A stretch of 64,000 nucleotides of DNA from Puia sp963703355 (GCA_963703355.1 OY969813.1:3720001-3784000), one strand, 5' to 3'; shown: positions 1 to 10,037, counted from the stretch's first letter. The notes: generated by a model not told the origin, from the letters alone. Numbers and translations are program-made.

Positions 1-2
1 AT

Positions 3-3000
3 GGTAATTACTTTACAACGTTGAGCAACGGGCAGTTTGAAGTGATCAAACATTCCTTTAATCATATGCTCCCCTATCCCTTAACGGTAGTGGCGCTTAT
101 TCCAGTAAGATGGCAATATTTTATTTCAACCGATAATTTAAAACCGTCATTCGTCGGATTCTCTTCTGCAGAAAACCGGGTTCGTATTACTGAAAGCCCT
201 TCGCCCTTTCCCGTCAAAAACAGAGAGGGACAAACGCTTTTTTATCTTGTAAAAACAGCTTCTTATCACGCGGCCAAATTTAGTATTCTGCTTTTATTGA
301 TCGTGTTCTCCGGTGTGTTGTTACTCATGGTAGTGATTCACAATATGGCTCACGGAATCGCAGAAAAATACGGCCGCATTGCAGGCATCAGTTTCCTTGT
401 GATAACACTTGTTTGTATCCGTATACTTACTTATTATTTTCCCGGCATTTTCCATTTCCGACAGTATGAACTCTTCGACCCAACCATCTATAGTTCCAAT
501 TTTATACTCCGTTCGCTGGGTGATCTGCTGATCAATGCATTGTTATTTTGCTGGATCGTAATTTTTATCCAGCAGGAGCTCGGGGAATACAGATTTCCTC
601 TTTATCGCGTGTTCTCCAAAAGAGCACTTGTAATTGTAGCCACGATGACCCTGCTGGTAGTAACAACATTTCTTTTTGCAGATGTAGTGCAGAGTCTTGT
701 TGCAGATGCAAGAATATCCTTCAACGTCACCAATGCATTCAGCCTGACGATCTATAGCGTTATCAGTTTTATTATCCTGGCTGCTCTTGCACTGAGCTAT
801 TTTATTTTCACACAGATTTTACTCCGGCTCGTAAGGGATTACCTGCAGGAGAACCTGCTTATCATTTTTATTGTAGTAGGTGTGATAGGGTTGACTGATC
901 TCACATTCCACAGTGAGGTTAAAGTAGTTGAATTGGACATTTATGTGTTGTTGTGGCTGCTTTGTTATTTATGGCTGATGATCAGAAGTATTATCACGGG
1001 GCTTCGGTTCAGGTTGAATATTTCCGAGATCATGTTCTGGCTTTTTATTTTTTCTGGATCCATCGCTGTAATTATCATATTTGAGAACAAAAGAATTGAA
1101 ATAGATCAGCGAAAAAGTTTTGCAGATCGGCTTGCCGAACAAATTGATCCTTCCAGTGAAAAGCTCATCGGCATGTCGCTTATTTATTTTGAAAACGAAA
1201 TGCTGCAACACCAGTTCGACCGGTTCAGAAATCCGGTGGAAAATCGTTACCTGAAAGACAGCCTGATCAACAGTAATATTGGTGCTTATCTAACGAAATA
1301 CGATACTAAAATATATACTTACGATTCTTCAGAAAGACCGCTGTACAATCAGGAGCCCGTGTCTTTTGATACACTCAATACGATTTTTAAGTTGCAGGGC
1401 AAGCCAACAACGATCCCGAACCTGATGTATTACGAGAAAACATTCAAGGAATTCAGTTATGTCTATAAAAAACAGATTGTAAACAGTGCAGGTAAAACAG
1501 AAGGGTTCTTATTTGTGCAGGCGGAGCCAAGAAATTATAAAACAGAAGGATTCGCCCCTCAGCTTACCCAGCAACGTAAAGAATCTTTACCGGAATATTC
1601 ACCGATGTATTCGTATGCGATTTACAGCGAGAATGAACTGGCATCTTATGTTAACAATTATCCTTTTCCAACCGAATTAGACGACAGCCTCTTGCCAAAG
1701 AAAGACTTCGAACAAAGAAAAAATAACGGCTATGATGAACTTTGGCATATCGTGTCTGACGGAAAGATCATTGTGATTGTGAAAAAAGACAACTTTCTCA
1801 TTGAAGGCATTACGCTCTTTGCTTATCTGTTTAGCGCCTTTCTCATTCTGGTTGCACTTTTCTGGCTGAGCTCGGTGCTGATACAAACGCGTTTACACTG
1901 GTCACAGCTCAAACAATTTCTGGAACTGAATATCCGATCCCAGATTCAGACGACCATTATTTTCGTTAGTCTTTTTCTTTTTCTTGTTATTGGTGTGTCC
2001 ACCATTTTCTTCCTGATCAACAGATATAACAGGAACAATCAGGACCGGCTGAGTACTTCCCTGAAAGTTATTACCGGAGAAATCAGCACGCGTTTACAGG
2101 CATTTCAAACGGCAACCGGTGTTTCCAATCCCGTAAAACAAATGCCCGGAGATGACCTGGACAAGATTGTCAACAGCGTGGCAGAGATTCACAACGCCGA
2201 AATAAACCTCTATAATATCAACGGCTCGCTGATTGTTTCATCCAATCCCTTTGTTTACACCAAAGGTATGCTGAGTGATCAGATGAACCCCGTGGCTTAC
2301 TATTATATGAACCGCCTCAGTTCCATTGAATTTTTTAATCAGGAAAAGATGGGTGGTATCAGCTTTCAAAGTATCTATTGTCCCCTGAGATCCGGCAAAG
2401 GTTTGACTACGGCATATGTCAATATCCCTTCGTTTAATACAGAAGATGAATTAAATGATGAAATCTCGCGATTTCTGGTTACGATCATCAACCTGAACGT
2501 TTTTATTTTTCTGATGGCAGGTACCATCGCAGTATTTCTAACAAACAGAATCACGTCCTCCTTTTCCCTGATTTCGGAAAAAATGAAAGAAGTTAATCTC
2601 AGCAAAACAAATGAACTGATTGAATGGAAGAAGAACGATGAAATTGGCGGTCTCATCCGGGAATACAATAAGATGGTGGCCAAACTGGTAGAAAGCGCAT
2701 CTGCACTCGCAAAAAGCGAACGGGAAGGAGCATGGCGCGAAATGGCACGACAGGTGGCGCATGAGATCAAGAATCCGCTGACTCCAATGAAACTAAGTAT
2801 TCAGTATTTACAGAAAGCAAATAACAGTGATGCGCCGAATGTGAAAGAACTTACTGCCAGTGTGGCTAAAACGTTGGTTGAACAAATTGATCACCTGTCC
2901 AAAATAGCATCTGATTTCAGTCAGTTTGCACATATCGGGAATCCACGTAACGAGGTACTGGATCTGCACGAAATGTTATCATCACTGACATCGTTGTACG

Positions 3001-3401
3001 AAACGATGGAGAATGTTTTGTTCAAATGGGTACCGGTGCACGAGAAAGTGCTGATATTCGCCGACAAGACACAAATCAACAGGTTGTTCACCAATTTACT
3101 CCAGAATGCATTGGAAGCATGCCGCAATCAGGAAACCTGTGTGATTAGCGTGAGTGAGGAAATCATTTCGGGTAATATCATTGTCAGGGTAAGCGACAAT
3201 GGGGAAGGAATTCCTGAACAGATGCGATCTAAAATTTTTATTCCTAATTTTACGACCAAGTCATCAGGCACGGGTTTGGGACTGGCGATGTCTCAAACAA
3301 TTGTGGAGCAGGCTAAAGGAAGCATCTGGTTTGAGACAGACGAAGGCATAGGAACCACGTTTATTGTTGAATTGCCCATATTAGAGGAAAAATCTGATTA
3401 A
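3..3401 (+). CDS. NtrY-like sensor histidine kinase, 5' end outside window
   Basis: Membrane sensor histidine kinase. The reading frame is open to the window edge (codons run upstream of the TTG at 21), so the N-terminus is missing and any start near 21 is an artefact of the cut. Seen: about eight hydrophobic segments in the first third, a long extracytoplasmic sensor stretch, a second membrane pair flanking another sensor region, then a HAMP-like linker, the H-box with HEIKNPLTP (His near codon 920 of the visible frame), the N-box NLLQNALEA, G1 DNGEGIP and G2 GTGLGLAMS. This domain order fits the NtrY class of two-component kinases. No response regulator is adjacent; the next gene follows after 15 bp. 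Kinase call is firm, the ligand is unknown. Confidence 0.9.
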   Translation, partial: GNYFTTLSNGQFEVIKHSFNHMLPYPLTVVALIPVRWQYFISTDNLKPSFVGFSSAENRVRITESPSPFPVKNREGQTLFYLVKTASYHAAKFSILLLLIVFSGVLLLMVVIHNMAHGIAEKYGRIAGISFLVITLVCIRILTYYFPGIFHFRQYELFDPTIYSSNFILRSLGDLLINALLFCWIVIFIQQELGEYRFPLYRVFSKRALVIVATMTLLVVTTFLFADVVQSLVADARISFNVTNAFSLTIYSVISFIILAALALSYFIFTQILLRLVRDYLQENLLIIFIVVGVIGLTDLTFHSEVKVVELDIYVLLWLLCYLWLMIRSIITGLRFRLNISEIMFWLFIFSGSIAVIIIFENKRIEIDQRKSFADRLAEQIDPSSEKLIGMSLIYFENEMLQHQFDRFRNPVENRYLKDSLINSNIGAYLTKYDTKIYTYDSSERPLYNQEPVSFDTLNTIFKLQGKPTTIPNLMYYEKTFKEFSYVYKKQIVNSAGKTEGFLFVQAEPRNYKTEGFAPQLTQQRKESLPEYSPMYSYAIYSENELASYVNNYPFPTELDDSLLPKKDFEQRKNNGYDELWHIVSDGKIIVIVKKDNFLIEGITLFAYLFSAFLILVALFWLSSVLIQTRLHWSQLKQFLELNIRSQIQTTIIFVSLFLFLVIGVSTIFFLINRYNRNNQDRLSTSLKVITGEISTRLQAFQTATGVSNPVKQMPGDDLDKIVNSVAEIHNAEINLYNINGSLIVSSNPFVYTKGMLSDQMNPVAYYYMNRLSSIEFFNQEKMGGISFQSIYCPLRSGKGLTTAYVNIPSFNTEDELNDEISRFLVTIINLNVFIFLMAGTIAVFLTNRITSSFSLISEKMKEVNLSKTNELIEWKKNDEIGGLIREYNKMVAKLVESASALAKSEREGAWREMARQVAHEIKNPLTPMKLSIQYLQKANNSDAPNVKELTASVAKTLVEQIDHLSKIASDFSQFAHIGNPRNEVLDLHEMLSSLTSLYETMENVLFKWVPVHEKVLIFADKTQINRLFTNLLQNALEACRNQETCVISVSEEIISGNIIVRVSDNGEGIPEQMRSKIFIPNFTTKSSGTGLGLAMSQTIVEQAKGSIWFETDEGIGTTFIVELPILEEKSD

Positions 3402-3416
3402 TACGATAGCCCTGGC

Positions 3417-4472
3417 ATGAAGGATAAGATAGAAATAATAGATTTCATTAAAGGGTATTCCATCATTTCAATTGTATTATTTCATTACTGCCAGGGAATC
3501 GAACTGCCTCCGGTATTATCCAGGTCCATCAATTTTGGAGGAACAGGTATCCATACTTTTCTATTTGCTTCGGGTTTTGGATTGTTTTTATCCCATTTGA
3601 AAAGGCCACTTGGCTATGGTAATTTTTTGAAAAAGCGGTTTTCCAAAATTTATATTCCTTATATCATAATTGTTACCATCAGCGCGTTGATTTCCCTCTG
3701 GATCCCCATCTACGAGAACAATTGGAATAATTATTTCAGCCATGTGTTTTTATATAAGATGTTCGACAGCCACCTGATCGGCACTTATGGCTACCAGCTG
3801 TGGTTTATCTCCACGATTATTCAGTTTTATCTTATTTTTCCTTTAATTCTAAAAGCCAGGCAATGGCTGCCTGGTAAAAGTTTTCTACTGGCCGGATTAC
3901 TCGTTTCCATTGTGTGGGCAGTTATTATTCTGTTACTGAATAAAGAAGGAGAAAGGAATTGGAACAGCTTTTTTCTAATGTACCTGTGGGAATTCATGTT
4001 GGGCATGTATTGTGCGGAAATATATTTACAAAAGGGAATCGCATTCTGGAAGTTAAAACGAAGCTGGCTGATCATCACGTGCGTTGCCGGCTTGATTTTA
4101 TACAGCGCTTTAGCTATTTTATATGGACGCACGGGCAGAACTTTAAATGATATACCGGCGCTTTTTGGTTACGCATCGCTTTGTATCCTGATTTATCGAT
4201 TGCATATCGCTCCGATTAACCGGTTTATACTTTTTACTGCAAAGATTTCATTTTCAATATTTCTGATTCATTTTCTCGTATTGAATCTTGTTCTTTCGGG
4301 AAGTTCTATGCTTGGAATCAATTCGGTTCCTGTCGCCGCTTGCTTGTCGTTAATTTTGTGTTATCTGGCCTCTGTTCCCCTGCAGAGGTTCTTCGATTAT
4401 CTCACAGGTTCGCTCATGGATGGCCCTAAAATTCCAACAAAAAATATAGAATATGTTTCCCGGCGGCAATGA
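3417..4472 (+). CDS. Acyltransferase family 3 membrane protein
   Basis: Integral membrane acyltransferase of the OafA/NodX type, 351 residues with about ten hydrophobic segments. The N-terminal signature DFIKGYSIISIVLFHY carries the conserved His of the family (FHY), and the middle has the typical GYQLWFIS motif. Family members move acetyl or other acyl groups onto cell-surface sugars; the acceptor cannot be told here. It starts 15 bp after the kinase gene on the same strand and converges on the next gene, so it may be the tail of the kinase transcript. Confidence 0.8.
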   Translation: MKDKIEIIDFIKGYSIISIVLFHYCQGIELPPVLSRSINFGGTGIHTFLFASGFGLFLSHLKRPLGYGNFLKKRFSKIYIPYIIIVTISALISLWIPIYENNWNNYFSHVFLYKMFDSHLIGTYGYQLWFISTIIQFYLIFPLILKARQWLPGKSFLLAGLLVSIVWAVIILLLNKEGERNWNSFFLMYLWEFMLGMYCAEIYLQKGIAFWKLKRSWLIITCVAGLILYSALAILYGRTGRTLNDIPALFGYASLCILIYRLHIAPINRFILFTAKISFSIFLIHFLVLNLVLSGSSMLGINSVPVAACLSLILCYLASVPLQRFFDYLTGSLMDGPKIPTKNIEYVSRRQ

Positions 4473-4492
4473 TTGATTGCAGCTAATCCCTT

Positions 4493-6157
4493 TTATTTCT
4501 TCTGAAGTATAAACTGCCTCATTTCAGCAAGTGAAAAGCTACTCAGATTATGTGCTGCGATAACCCCTCCTTTCTGCGCCGCAAGTACTCCGTAATGTAT
4601 ATCATGATATCCGGCAATTGAATGCGCATCGGGATCAATGGATATCATCACATTTCTTTGAATGGCATAATCGATCCAGCGCCAGTCTATATCCAAACGT
4701 CGCGGATGGGCATTCAGTTCTATCACCACAGCATATTCCGCACATGCATCTATCAGTACCTTATGATCCACAGGATAACCAGCGCGACTCAGCAGCAACC
4801 TTCCCGTTGGATGACCCAGAATACGTGTATATGGATTTTGAATTGCTGTAAGCAGACGCCCCATAGCTTTTTCCTCACTCATTTTCAGATTAGAATGCAC
4901 CGAAGCAATTACCAGATCGAAAGTAGAAAGAATCTGATCGCTGTAGTCCAGCCTGCCGTCATTCAGGATATCACATTCGATGCTTTTGAAAATGTGAAAA
5001 GGAGCCAGTTTCTTATTTAATTCATCCACGTATAAGTGCTGCTCGCGGATTCGTTCTTCTGATAATCCATTTGCATAAAAGGCCGACTTGCTATGGTCGC
5101 TAATCACCAGATATTCAAATCCCTGATCGATACAGGCCCTGGCCATTTCTTCCACTGTATGCAATCCATCACTCCAGTTGCTGTGGCTGTGTATGATGCC
5201 TTTGATGTCTTTGAATTCAATGAGTGAAGGCAACGGAGATTTCTTTGCCTTCGCGATCATCTCCGGATCTTCCCGAAGAGGAGCGGGGATGAAATGAATG
5301 CCCGCCTGCTCAAAGATCATTTCTTCAGAAACGGCAGCATCTGATGGCTTGGATCCTTCTTTCCATTTATCAAGGAAAGCGGGACTACAACTCGTTTCGA
5401 ATAGATGATGATGAAATGACACCGAAGGAACGATCTTAAATATCAGGTTGATATTTTCCTGGCCTGAAATCTTCAGTTCATGCTGTTCTGCCGACTCAGT
5501 GATATAGTTTTGCGCTTTGAAAAAATGAGTTAAATCTTCCAGGGATATACTTGTTATCCATTCGATCTGATCAATGATTTCCAGATGACGGCGGAAGGCT
5601 CCTGTAACGGCAATGGGTTGGCCTGGAAAAGATTCTTTAAGTTTTTTTTGTATCGAAAGAACATAACCCTCCACTTCAGCGAAGAGAAAACTTCCCTGAC
5701 TGCGCAGATAAAACGCAATAGTCTCCCGAATATTATGTTGCGTCTTTTCCCCAAATCCTTTATACAACAACAGTCTGTTTTCATCACATGCATACATTAA
5801 TTCACCGATAGATTCGATTTCCATCTCCTTCCATACTGTTGAAATCTTTTTTGGACCCAAACCCTTAATTCGGAGCATTTCGATGACTCCGGATGGTGTT
5901 TTGGTGATCATTTCATGAAGTTGGGGCAACTCACCAGTGTCGAGTATTTCGATGATTTGTTTGCCAATACTCGGTCCGATACCCTTCACCGAGATAATTT
6001 TTTCACGCGGAATCGAATGTAATTCTTCCGTTAATTTATCAATGCTGAATGATGCAGCCGCGTATGATTTTATTTTGAAAGGGTTCTCTCCATGTATATC
6101 CATCAGCTTGGAGAGCAATGAAAAACTTTCCGCAATCACTTCATTGGAAACCGCCAT
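4493..6157 (-). CDS. polX: PolX-type protein: HhH plus PHP phosphoesterase, degenerate polymerase motif
   Basis: 554 residues with the architecture of bacterial family X DNA polymerases. Helix-hairpin-helix motifs are at about 55-65 (VKGIGPSIGK) and 95-105 (IKGLGPKK), the Pol beta-like region at 150-250, and a C-terminal PHP domain from about 320. The PHP metal motifs look complete: HSHSNWSDG, SDHS, ECDI, ASVHS, GHPTGR, NAHP, DPDAH, so 3'-5' exonuclease or AP-endonuclease activity is plausible. The polymerase palm motif, normally G-S-x-R-R followed by G-D-I-D, reads GAFRR then DQIEW (residues 186-200), so the two catalytic aspartates are Gln and Glu. Inferred: a repair nuclease that may not polymerise. 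The start ATG is the only sensible one. Confidence 0.85.
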   Translation of the reverse strand: MAVSNEVIAESFSLLSKLMDIHGENPFKIKSYAAASFSIDKLTEELHSIPREKIISVKGIGPSIGKQIIEILDTGELPQLHEMITKTPSGVIEMLRIKGLGPKKISTVWKEMEIESIGELMYACDENRLLLYKGFGEKTQHNIRETIAFYLRSQGSFLFAEVEGYVLSIQKKLKESFPGQPIAVTGAFRRHLEIIDQIEWITSISLEDLTHFFKAQNYITESAEQHELKISGQENINLIFKIVPSVSFHHHLFETSCSPAFLDKWKEGSKPSDAAVSEEMIFEQAGIHFIPAPLREDPEMIAKAKKSPLPSLIEFKDIKGIIHSHSNWSDGLHTVEEMARACIDQGFEYLVISDHSKSAFYANGLSEERIREQHLYVDELNKKLAPFHIFKSIECDILNDGRLDYSDQILSTFDLVIASVHSNLKMSEEKAMGRLLTAIQNPYTRILGHPTGRLLLSRAGYPVDHKVLIDACAEYAVVIELNAHPRRLDIDWRWIDYAIQRNVMISIDPDAHSIAGYHDIHYGVLAAQKGGVIAAHNLSSFSLAEMRQFILQKK

Positions 6158-6200
6158 GGGCTTATGTTTGAAAGGATGATTTTATAAAGTTACGGAAACA

Positions 6201-6230
6201 AAAAGTCCCCCGGTATTACCAGAGGACTTT
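6201..6230 (-). terminator. Rho-independent terminator of the histone-like gene
   Basis: Read on the minus strand, AAAGTCC and TCTGGTA pair with the downstream TACCGGGG and GACTTT, giving a stem of about 14 bp with one wobble and a very short loop. A T-rich tail (CTTTTTGTTT) follows. It lies 29 bp after the stop codon of the 32-residue lysine-rich gene. Confidence 0.6.
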
Positions 6231-6258
6231 ACTATTTTCAGCTAACGAATGAAGAAAA

Positions 6259-6357
6259 TTATTTCTTCTTTGCAGCTTTCTTAGCAGCCTTTTTCTTTGG
6301 AGCTGCTTTCTTTTTTGGAGCTGCTTTTTTCTTAGCGGCTTTTTTTGCTGTTGCCAT
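6259..6357 (-). CDS. 32-residue Lys/Ala/Pro-rich histone-H1-like peptide
   Basis: Very short gene. It begins ATG GCA ACA GCA and encodes a peptide made almost only of Lys, Ala and Pro (repeats of KKAAPKK), ending TAA at 6259. The composition matches the C-terminal tail of bacterial histone H1-like (Hc1-type) proteins common in Bacteroidota; binding to nucleic acid is inferred from charge alone. It has its own downstream hairpin terminator, which supports it being a gene. A longer relative with the same repeat type lies on the mobile element at 34712. Confidence 0.65.
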   Translation of the reverse strand: MATAKKAAKKKAAPKKKAAPKKKAAKKAAKKK

Positions 6358-6485
6358 TGTTTGTAGAATTTAAATGGTTAGTAAAATACTTTACGTAGTA
6401 AAAATAGAAATTCTTTAGAATTATCCAAAAGTTTTTTTGAATATTTCTAAAGAATCACTACTTAATGCGAAAATAATGTTATTAA

Positions 6486-6764
6486 CTATGCCGTCGCGGT
6501 AACTTCAGAAGGACCATCAACTACATGAACAAAAAGTCTGTCGGCCTTACCTTTTTTAAATTCCACAACACCATTTGTGAGTGCAAACAATGTGAAGTCT
6601 CTGCCCACGCCAACATTTTTTCCCGGATGATAAACCGTTCCGCGCTGACGAATGATGATGTTACCGGCAACAGCTGCCTGTCCGCCAAATATTTTTACAC
6701 CGAGTCTTTTGCTCTGCGAATCACGTCCGTTTTTTACGCTGCCTTCACCTTTTTTATGTGCCAT
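6486..6764 (-). CDS. rpmA: 50S ribosomal protein L27
   Basis: 92 residues starting MAHKKGEGSVKNGRDS, the conserved N-terminus of L27 that reaches towards the peptidyl-transferase centre; GGQ, the IIIRQRGT motif and HPGKNVGVGRD also match. An upstream in-frame ATG at 6809 would add 15 residues that look like non-coding sequence, so the start at 6764 is chosen. The second residue is Ala after Met, with no Firmicutes-type N-terminal extension. It lies 59 bp downstream of rplU on the same strand, the usual L21-L27 operon. Confidence 0.95.
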   Translation of the reverse strand: MAHKKGEGSVKNGRDSQSKRLGVKIFGGQAAVAGNIIIRQRGTVYHPGKNVGVGRDFTLFALTNGVVEFKKGKADRLFVHVVDGPSEVTATA

Positions 6765-6823
6765 GAGACTGAATTGAAGATTTGGAAATTTGAAGATTTG
6801 AAAATTCATTCAAATCCATTTTT

Positions 6824-7126
6824 CTAAGCGATATCTGTCACTTTGATTTTAGTATAATGTGTACGATGTCCGTGTTTTTTACGGAAACCTTTTCTTCTGT
6901 TCATTTTAAACGATATTACTTTATCGCCCTGGACATGGCCGACGATCTCAGCCTTCACCACACTCTTCACGTCTTTACCCGCGGCAAATTTTCCATCTGC
7001 ACTTGAAAGTAATACGTCGGAAAACTCTACTTTGTCACCTGCGTTGCCTTCAACACGGGGAACATAGAGCGTTTGGTCTTTGCTGACCCTGAACTGACTG
7101 CCTGCTATTTGTACAACTGCGAACAT
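6824..7126 (-). CDS. rplU: 50S ribosomal protein L21
   Basis: 100 residues beginning MFAVVQIAGSQFRVSKDQ and containing FKMNRRKGFRKKHGHRTHYTKIKV, the signature of ribosomal protein L21, which binds 23S rRNA in the large subunit. It is the first gene of the rplU-rpmA operon, which runs leftwards and is divergent from the GH3-family gene. Confidence 0.95.
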   Translation of the reverse strand: MFAVVQIAGSQFRVSKDQTLYVPRVEGNAGDKVEFSDVLLSSADGKFAAGKDVKSVVKAEIVGHVQGDKVISFKMNRRKGFRKKHGHRTHYTKIKVTDIA

Positions 7127-7239
7127 AACGATGCAATATTAGGGGTGCAAAGGTAGGGGAAATGGGGTGAATTTCGAAGGAATCCGTTAAAAATCTTCCC
7201 CTAACGAGAACCCCCCACCTGTGTTAATGGCTTTTATTG

Positions 7240-7247
7240 TAGGTTTG
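7240..7247 (+). promoter_or_regulatory. Bacteroidota -7 box of the GH3-family gene
   Basis: TAGGTTTG fits the Bacteroidota consensus TAnnTTTG, 23 bp upstream of the GH3-family start codon. No convincing -33 element is seen, only T-rich sequence upstream. Confidence 0.45.
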
Positions 7248-7270
7248 TCCTTCAATCGCCTGCCTAAAAC

Positions 7271-8767
7271 ATGAAGATCAAGTCGTTTTTAGCCAAGCCT
7301 TTTGCTTCTTATATATATAGGAGTACCCGCAAAGAGCTCAGTTCTGCCCTGGAGGATCAGGAAAATATCCTTAAAACACTGCTAAAAACAGGTTCAAAAA
7401 CAGTTTTTGGACGGGAACATCACCTGGAATCGGTGAAAACTTATGAGGAATTCAAGGCCGCCATACCCGTTCGGGACTATGAACAGTTTAAGCCTTATAT
7501 CGACCAGATCAAACAGGGTAAACACAATGTGCTCTGGCCAGGTCAGCCCATCTATTTCGCCAAAACATCAGGAACCACCAGTGGAGTAAAATATATACCG
7601 ATTTCCAAAGATTCCATTTCGAATCATATCAATACGGCACGCAACGCGCTGCTCTGTTATATGGCAGAAACAGGTAACTCGTCTTTTGCGAATGGCAAAA
7701 TGATTTTTCTTTCGGGTTCACCTGAACTGGAAAGAATCGCCAATATTCCAACGGGAAGATTGAGCGGCATCGTGAATCACCACATTCCAAGTTACCTGCG
7801 CACCAACCAGTTGCCGAGTTATGAAACCAATTGCATTGAAGAATGGGAAACCAAACTCGATAAAATCGTAGAAGAGACGATCCATCAGGATATGAACCTG
7901 ATCAGCGGCATACCACCTTGGATGCAGATGTATTTTGACAGGCTCAATGCGGTTTCAGGCAAACGCATCAAAGACCTCTTTCCTAATTTCTCTGTGCTGG
8001 TGCATGGTGGTGTTAATTTTGAACCGTATAAAGACCGGCTGCTGGATAGCATTGGCAAACCCATCGATACCATCGAAACCTATCCAGCCTCTGAAGGATT
8101 TTTTGCTTTTCAGGACAGCAGAAAAGAAGAAGGACTTATGCTGAATACAAACAGCGGAATCTTTTTTGAGTTCATACCTGCTGATGAAATATTTAACGAA
8201 AGCCCAACGCGCATTTCTCTGAAGGATGTAAAAACCGGTGTGAATTATGCACTCATCATAAATAACAACGCGGGTTTATGGGGATATAATATCGGAGACA
8301 CGGTGAGATTCCTGAGCACCAATCCATATCGCATTGTTGTTACCGGCAGAATCAAACATTTCATTTCAGCATTCGGAGAACACGTGATAGGCGAAGAAGT
8401 GGAATACAGTCTGATGAAAGCCGCCAAAGAAGAGGGAATTAAAATCAATGAATTTACCGTAGCACCTTTTATTGGCAGCAGGGGGGACGGCAAATCATTT
8501 CATGAGTGGTTCGTAGAATTCGAAAACAGACCCGCAGATATGCACGCATTTGCAAGTAAAGTTGACAGCAACCTGCGTGCGAAAAATATTTATTATGATG
8601 ATCTGATTTCAGGAAATATTCTGGAACCATTACAAATACATCCCGTTAAGAAAAACGGATTTATAGATTACATGAAATCCATTGGCAAACTGGGTGGTCA
8701 AAACAAAGTGCCGAGACTAAGTAATGATCGCAGTTTTGCCGAACCGCTGGAAAAATACATGGATTAA
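7271..8767 (+). CDS. GH3-family acyl-adenylate synthetase
   Basis: 498-residue member of the GH3 (auxin-responsive promoter) family, enzymes that adenylate a carboxylate with ATP and transfer it to an amino acid or other acceptor. The three ATP/AMP motifs are visible: motif I AKTSGTTSGVKYIP (about residues 98-111), motif II YPASEGFFAF (about 275) and motif III YNIGDTVRF (about 340). Length is normal for bacterial members. The substrate is unknown; the plant hormone role should not be assumed. It is monocistronic or co-transcribed with dxr 54 bp downstream. Confidence 0.85.
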   Translation: MKIKSFLAKPFASYIYRSTRKELSSALEDQENILKTLLKTGSKTVFGREHHLESVKTYEEFKAAIPVRDYEQFKPYIDQIKQGKHNVLWPGQPIYFAKTSGTTSGVKYIPISKDSISNHINTARNALLCYMAETGNSSFANGKMIFLSGSPELERIANIPTGRLSGIVNHHIPSYLRTNQLPSYETNCIEEWETKLDKIVEETIHQDMNLISGIPPWMQMYFDRLNAVSGKRIKDLFPNFSVLVHGGVNFEPYKDRLLDSIGKPIDTIETYPASEGFFAFQDSRKEEGLMLNTNSGIFFEFIPADEIFNESPTRISLKDVKTGVNYALIINNNAGLWGYNIGDTVRFLSTNPYRIVVTGRIKHFISAFGEHVIGEEVEYSLMKAAKEEGIKINEFTVAPFIGSRGDGKSFHEWFVEFENRPADMHAFASKVDSNLRAKNIYYDDLISGNILEPLQIHPVKKNGFIDYMKSIGKLGGQNKVPRLSNDRSFAEPLEKYMD

Positions 8768-8821
8768 AGATTCCATTCTTCCGCCCGGATCTATTACTTT
8801 TATCTTTCACCAGAAATTCTC

Positions 8822-9988
8822 ATGAGCACTACGCCGAAGAAAAGGATTGCCATATTTGGTTCCACCGGATCGGTGGGAGCCCAGGCACTGGAAGTAATTG
8901 CAGCCAACCCGGAATTATTTTCAGCGGAGATTCTTACTGCGCAACACAATGATGAGCTCCTGATCAAACAGGCGTTAAAGTTTGAACCCGATATCGTTGT
9001 CATAGGTGATGAGAGCAAATATGAAAAAGTAAAACAGGCGCTTGCATCAAAAGCTGTCAAGGTTTTTACAGGTGAAAAAGCATTACTCGAAGTGGCGGCG
9101 ATGGATAGTTATGACGTGATGATGGCAGCCATTGTAGGATTTGCCGGACTCATGCCGACACTTACGGCCATCGAACAGGGAAAAACAATTGCGCTGGCCA
9201 ACAAAGAAACACTCGTGGTTGCCGGCGATATTGTGATGCGAAAAGCTGTCGAGAACAGGGCACCGATTATTCCTGTTGATTCAGAACATTCAGCCATTTT
9301 CCAGTGTCTGCTGGGAGAAACGAGAAACCGGATTGAGAAAATTATTCTTACCGCATCCGGTGGTCCCTTTCTTGGGAAGAAGCCCAACTTTCTTGTCAAT
9401 GTAAAAAGAGATCACGCGCTGCAGCATCCTAACTGGACCATGGGAGCCAAGATTTCCATCGACTCCGCCACACTCATGAATAAGGGTCTCGAGATGATTG
9501 AAGCAAAATGGCTGTTCAATCTGTCACCAGATCAGATTCAGGTAGTGATTCATTCGCAAAGCATCATACATAGTATGGTGCAGTTTGAAGATGGAAGTAT
9601 CAAAGCGCAGATGGGCCTTCCTGATATGAAACTTCCCATTCAATATGCATTGGGATTTCCACTGAGGCTGCCAAACAAAATGCCCCGATACACGTTTAAC
9701 AAACCGGATAAATTGTCGTTTGAAGAACCCGACATCCGGACGTTCAGAAATTTGCAGCTTGCCAAAGAGGCACTGGCCAGGGGTGGAAATGCGGGTTGTG
9801 TGCTGAACGCAGCCAATGAAATTGCGGTTTATGCGTTTCTAAAAAACAGAATCGGGTTTTTGGATATGACTGATCTGATAGAAAAAACGATACAGAAAAT
9901 ACCATTTATGGAACAACCCACGCTGGAAGATTATTTTGAAAGCGATGGGGAGGCGCGTAACTTCGCGGCTTCTTTAATAAAATTGTAA
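8822..9988 (+). CDS. dxr: 1-deoxy-D-xylulose 5-phosphate reductoisomerase
   Basis: Second enzyme of the MEP isoprenoid pathway: converts DXP to MEP with NADPH and a divalent metal. 388 residues, normal length. Seen: the NADPH-binding GSTGSVGAQAL at residues 13-23, ANKETLV, the metal and substrate motif PVDSEHSAIFQ, SGGPF and the HPNWTMGAKISIDSATLMNKGLE block. The ATG at 8822 follows a TATCTTTC sequence resembling a -7 box. Adjacent to rseP, an arrangement widespread in bacteria (dxr-rseP). Confidence 0.96.
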   Translation: MSTTPKKRIAIFGSTGSVGAQALEVIAANPELFSAEILTAQHNDELLIKQALKFEPDIVVIGDESKYEKVKQALASKAVKVFTGEKALLEVAAMDSYDVMMAAIVGFAGLMPTLTAIEQGKTIALANKETLVVAGDIVMRKAVENRAPIIPVDSEHSAIFQCLLGETRNRIEKIILTASGGPFLGKKPNFLVNVKRDHALQHPNWTMGAKISIDSATLMNKGLEMIEAKWLFNLSPDQIQVVIHSQSIIHSMVQFEDGSIKAQMGLPDMKLPIQYALGFPLRLPNKMPRYTFNKPDKLSFEEPDIRTFRNLQLAKEALARGGNAGCVLNAANEIAVYAFLKNRIGFLDMTDLIEKTIQKIPFMEQPTLEDYFESDGEARNFAASLIKL

Positions 9989-10037
9989 AATTCCCGGCAA
10001 CACAACGTGAACGCGGACTGCAGCCGATCTTTGTAAG

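Noticed and set aside
6765..6809. Longer L27 starting at 6809
   Set aside because: The extension does not fit L27, whose conserved MAHKKG start is at 6764.
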